NCBI GenBank assembly: GCA_031285415.1
Contig: JAITWF010000152.1
Location: 1-6,899, forward strand
Origin: Deferribacteraceae bacterium
GTDB taxonomy: Bacteria > Chrysiogenota > Deferribacteres > Deferribacterales > JAISNW01
Reading direction: 5' to 3'
DNA: 6,899 nt
The translations under genes and the position numbers were made by a program. This document shows, in pieces, positions 5,908 to 6,899 of the stretch (the stretch's first letter is position 1; the number at the start of each line of letters is the position of its first letter). The notes beneath the pieces are model-generated. The model was not told where the DNA came from and did not search any database. It saw only the letters and a program-made list of their open reading frames with translations.

Positions 5908-5944
5908 CACCTCGATGATAAAAAAAGACTGATGTCAAGAGGTG
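5908..5944 (-). promoter_or_regulatory. Inverted repeat covering the antitoxin ribosome site
   Basis: On the minus strand CACCTC (5944-5939) is the exact complement of GAGGTG (5913-5908), the antitoxin Shine-Dalgarno. The 25-nt loop contains TTGACA and a run of seven T. If the transcript starts upstream, the pairing could hide the ribosome site; as DNA, it could be an operator for autoregulation. Six base pairs only, so modest support. Confidence 0.35.
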
Positions 5945-5951
5945 GGAATAA

Positions 5952-6025
5952 GATGCCATAGCAGGCTTTGAACCGCAATCTAGAACTTCTACAACTGGAG
6001 TGCGAGGCAGGCCTGCAATGACATG
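5952..6025. repeat. Degenerate palindromic (REP/MITE-like) element
   Basis: GATGCCATAGCAGG (5952-5965) and CCTGCAATGACATG (6012-6025) are inverted copies with 11 of 14 positions matching. The centre holds GCAGGCCTGC (6007-6016), a perfect 10-bp palindrome, and, read on the minus strand, a TCTAGATTGCGG...CCTGC segment of the kind common in scattered bacterial palindromic repeats. No protein is encoded. The 220-bp gap 5904-6123 otherwise holds only the regulatory candidates listed. Confidence 0.45.
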
Positions 6026-6089
6026 GTTATGGGCTTTGGGGAAGCATGATGTTTATAGCCGTTATTCGCAGTAATGAATAGTACATATC

Positions 6090-6117
6090 AGCTCAACTTT
6101 TATACAGTTTAGCTCAA
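6090..6117. repeat. Direct repeat AGCTCAA with 21-bp spacing
   Basis: AGCTCAA at 6090-6096 and again at 6111-6117, start-to-start 21 bp, i.e. two helical turns on the same DNA face. The copies flank the putative -10 of a minus-strand promoter. AraC-family proteins typically bind two direct half-sites at about this spacing, and an AraC-family gene lies immediately beside it. Only 7 bases are identical, so chance is possible. Confidence 0.4.
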
Positions 6118-6127
6118 AATCTGTTAC
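6099..6127 (-). promoter_or_regulatory. Possible minus-strand promoter at the end of the AraC-family gene
   Basis: GTAACA (6127-6122; 4 of 6 consensus), a 17-nt spacer and TATAAA (6104-6099; 5 of 6). It overlaps the AraC-family stop codon and points toward the antitoxin gene, about 190 bp away. It would give that gene a long leader crossing the palindromic element. Confidence 0.3.
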
Positions 6128-6873
6128 TCTCTAAACTTTGAGGGTGTCACTCCAAATCGTTTCTTGAACTTTAATGAAAATCTATGGGTATTGCTAAATC
6201 CTGATTCCTGCGCAACTCGCTCCAGCGAATAATCTGTAGATTGCAGAAGCCCACAAGCGTACGATGTACGGCAATTTTCCAATAGCTCTGTGAAGGTATG
6301 CCCCTCTTTATGCAGCTCTCTGCGAAGGCTACTTGCGCCTATGGCGAGATCTTTGGCAACATCATTCAGAAGCCATCGCTTGTTTGGTGAACTCTCTATA
6401 ATCCTGCGAACTTTTGTATTTATGCCGTCAGGGGTGGAGGATAGGTACACTTTATTATGTATAAGCCACGATAGAAGCTCGTTGTGTCGTAATTTTGCTA
6501 TATCATCTGGAAGCTCGCCCTCCATAAGCCGCATAAGTGCCTCTGAAAGCTCCTTTTGCTCCTCTAGCACCATCGGTGTATCTAGGAAATCTACCTCATC
6601 TTTTAAGTGCGTTTGATAAAAATCCTTTATATCATCGACATCGAGAAAGATACAGTAGGCTTTATAGCTATCCTTATCGCTTCGATTGGTAATGCTGAAC
6701 TTTGTATTACGTGGGATTACAGCGATATTAGGGGCAGAGATAATCTTTGTGCTGCTATCTGTGCGAATAGTTTTGGTGCCATTTCCTACCAAGATAACTG
6801 TATGTTTGGTGCTAACAAAATCTGCAAGCTCTTCATTATGATTTTGAACTACGATCTGCGTCTGAATCTTCAT
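6124..6873 (-). CDS. AraC/XylS-family transcriptional regulator
   Basis: A 249-residue DNA-binding regulator. The C-terminal domain has both helix-turn-helix units: the first near 166-191 (RWLLNDVAKDLAIGASSLRREL) and the second at 215-249 with the family signature SLERVAQESGFSNTHRFSLKFKKRFGVTPSKFR. The N-terminal half (about 1-145) has the beta-rich, cupin-like pattern of a sensing or dimerisation domain; short arm and size resemble GadX/Rns-type regulators more than sugar-sensing AraC, but the ligand cannot be read from sequence. The start is the ATG at 6873, with AGAGGA ending about 8 nt upstream. The gene reads toward the antitoxin and lacks an evident terminator. The target is unknown; the 21-bp direct repeat just past its stop is a candidate binding site. 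Its promoter lies beyond the window edge. Confidence 0.92.
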   Translation of the reverse strand: MKIQTQIVVQNHNEELADFVSTKHTVILVGNGTKTIRTDSSTKIISAPNIAVIPRNTKFSITNRSDKDSYKAYCIFLDVDDIKDFYQTHLKDEVDFLDTPMVLEEQKELSEALMRLMEGELPDDIAKLRHNELLSWLIHNKVYLSSTPDGINTKVRRIIESSPNKRWLLNDVAKDLAIGASSLRRELHKEGHTFTELLENCRTSYACGLLQSTDYSLERVAQESGFSNTHRFSLKFKKRFGVTPSKFRE

Positions 6874-6899
6874 TGTCTACATCCTCTACGGTCTAAATT

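Noticed and set aside
5915..5938. TTGACA and TATCAT upstream of the antitoxin on the minus strand as a promoter
   Set aside because: The spacer is only 12 nt, too short for sigma-70, and the start site would fall at or beyond the ribosome site.
6018..6074. Plus-strand 18-codon frame beginning at 6018 (MTWLWALGKHDVYSRYSQ)
   Set aside because: No ribosome site, and its start is part of the palindromic element; such elements often yield spurious short frames.
6106..6137. AGTTTAG/CTAAACT stem at the end of the AraC-family gene as a terminator
   Set aside because: AT-rich 7-bp stem with an 18-nt loop and no T tract on the minus strand.
6290..6616. Plus-strand frame of 108 codons opposite the AraC-family gene
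   Set aside because: It is the antisense shadow of a well-supported regulator and lacks its own ribosome site or recognisable domain.

Overview
The window reads as a housekeeping stretch of a bacterial chromosome of moderate GC content, probably Gram-negative. Evidence for this is an exported or lipid-anchored metallo-hydrolase, strong Shine-Dalgarno sites, a trigger factor-ClpP operon, and two tRNA genes that do not encode their CCA ends. An extra EF-G-like GTPase beside ordinary housekeeping genes is seen in several deep-branching Gram-negative phyla (Desulfobacterota- or Deferribacterota-like lineages among others). I cannot place the organism with confidence.

Layout: (1) 22-2082 +, an EF-G-like translational GTPase. 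(2) 2140-3036 +, a secreted metallo-beta-lactamase-fold hydrolase, followed by an intrinsic terminator. (3) 3104-3368 looks empty at first, but the minus strand carries a compact small-gene cassette: a promoter, a 5'-terminal hairpin, a good Shine-Dalgarno site and a 30-residue basic, Trp-rich reading frame (3111-3203). It sits back to back with a strong promoter for the tRNAs. (4) tRNA-Leu(UAG) and tRNA-Gly(GCC). (5) A roughly 110-nt, nearly fully paired inverted repeat between tRNA-Gly and tig. (6) The tig-clpP operon with a TAATG start/stop overlap and a strong terminator; clpX does not follow. (7) On the minus strand, an orphan Phd/YefM-type antitoxin gene, a gene-free 220-bp stretch with a degenerate palindromic repeat and a 21-bp-spaced direct repeat around a putative promoter, and an AraC-family regulator.

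How they relate: tig and clpP act together in protein quality control (co-translational folding and proteolysis). The EF-G-like protein and the tRNAs belong to translation. The antitoxin/AraC segment looks like a small accessory patch next to the core operon. The most unusual candidates are the minus-strand 30-residue gene, possibly with an antisense transcript over it, and the long structured leader in front of tig.
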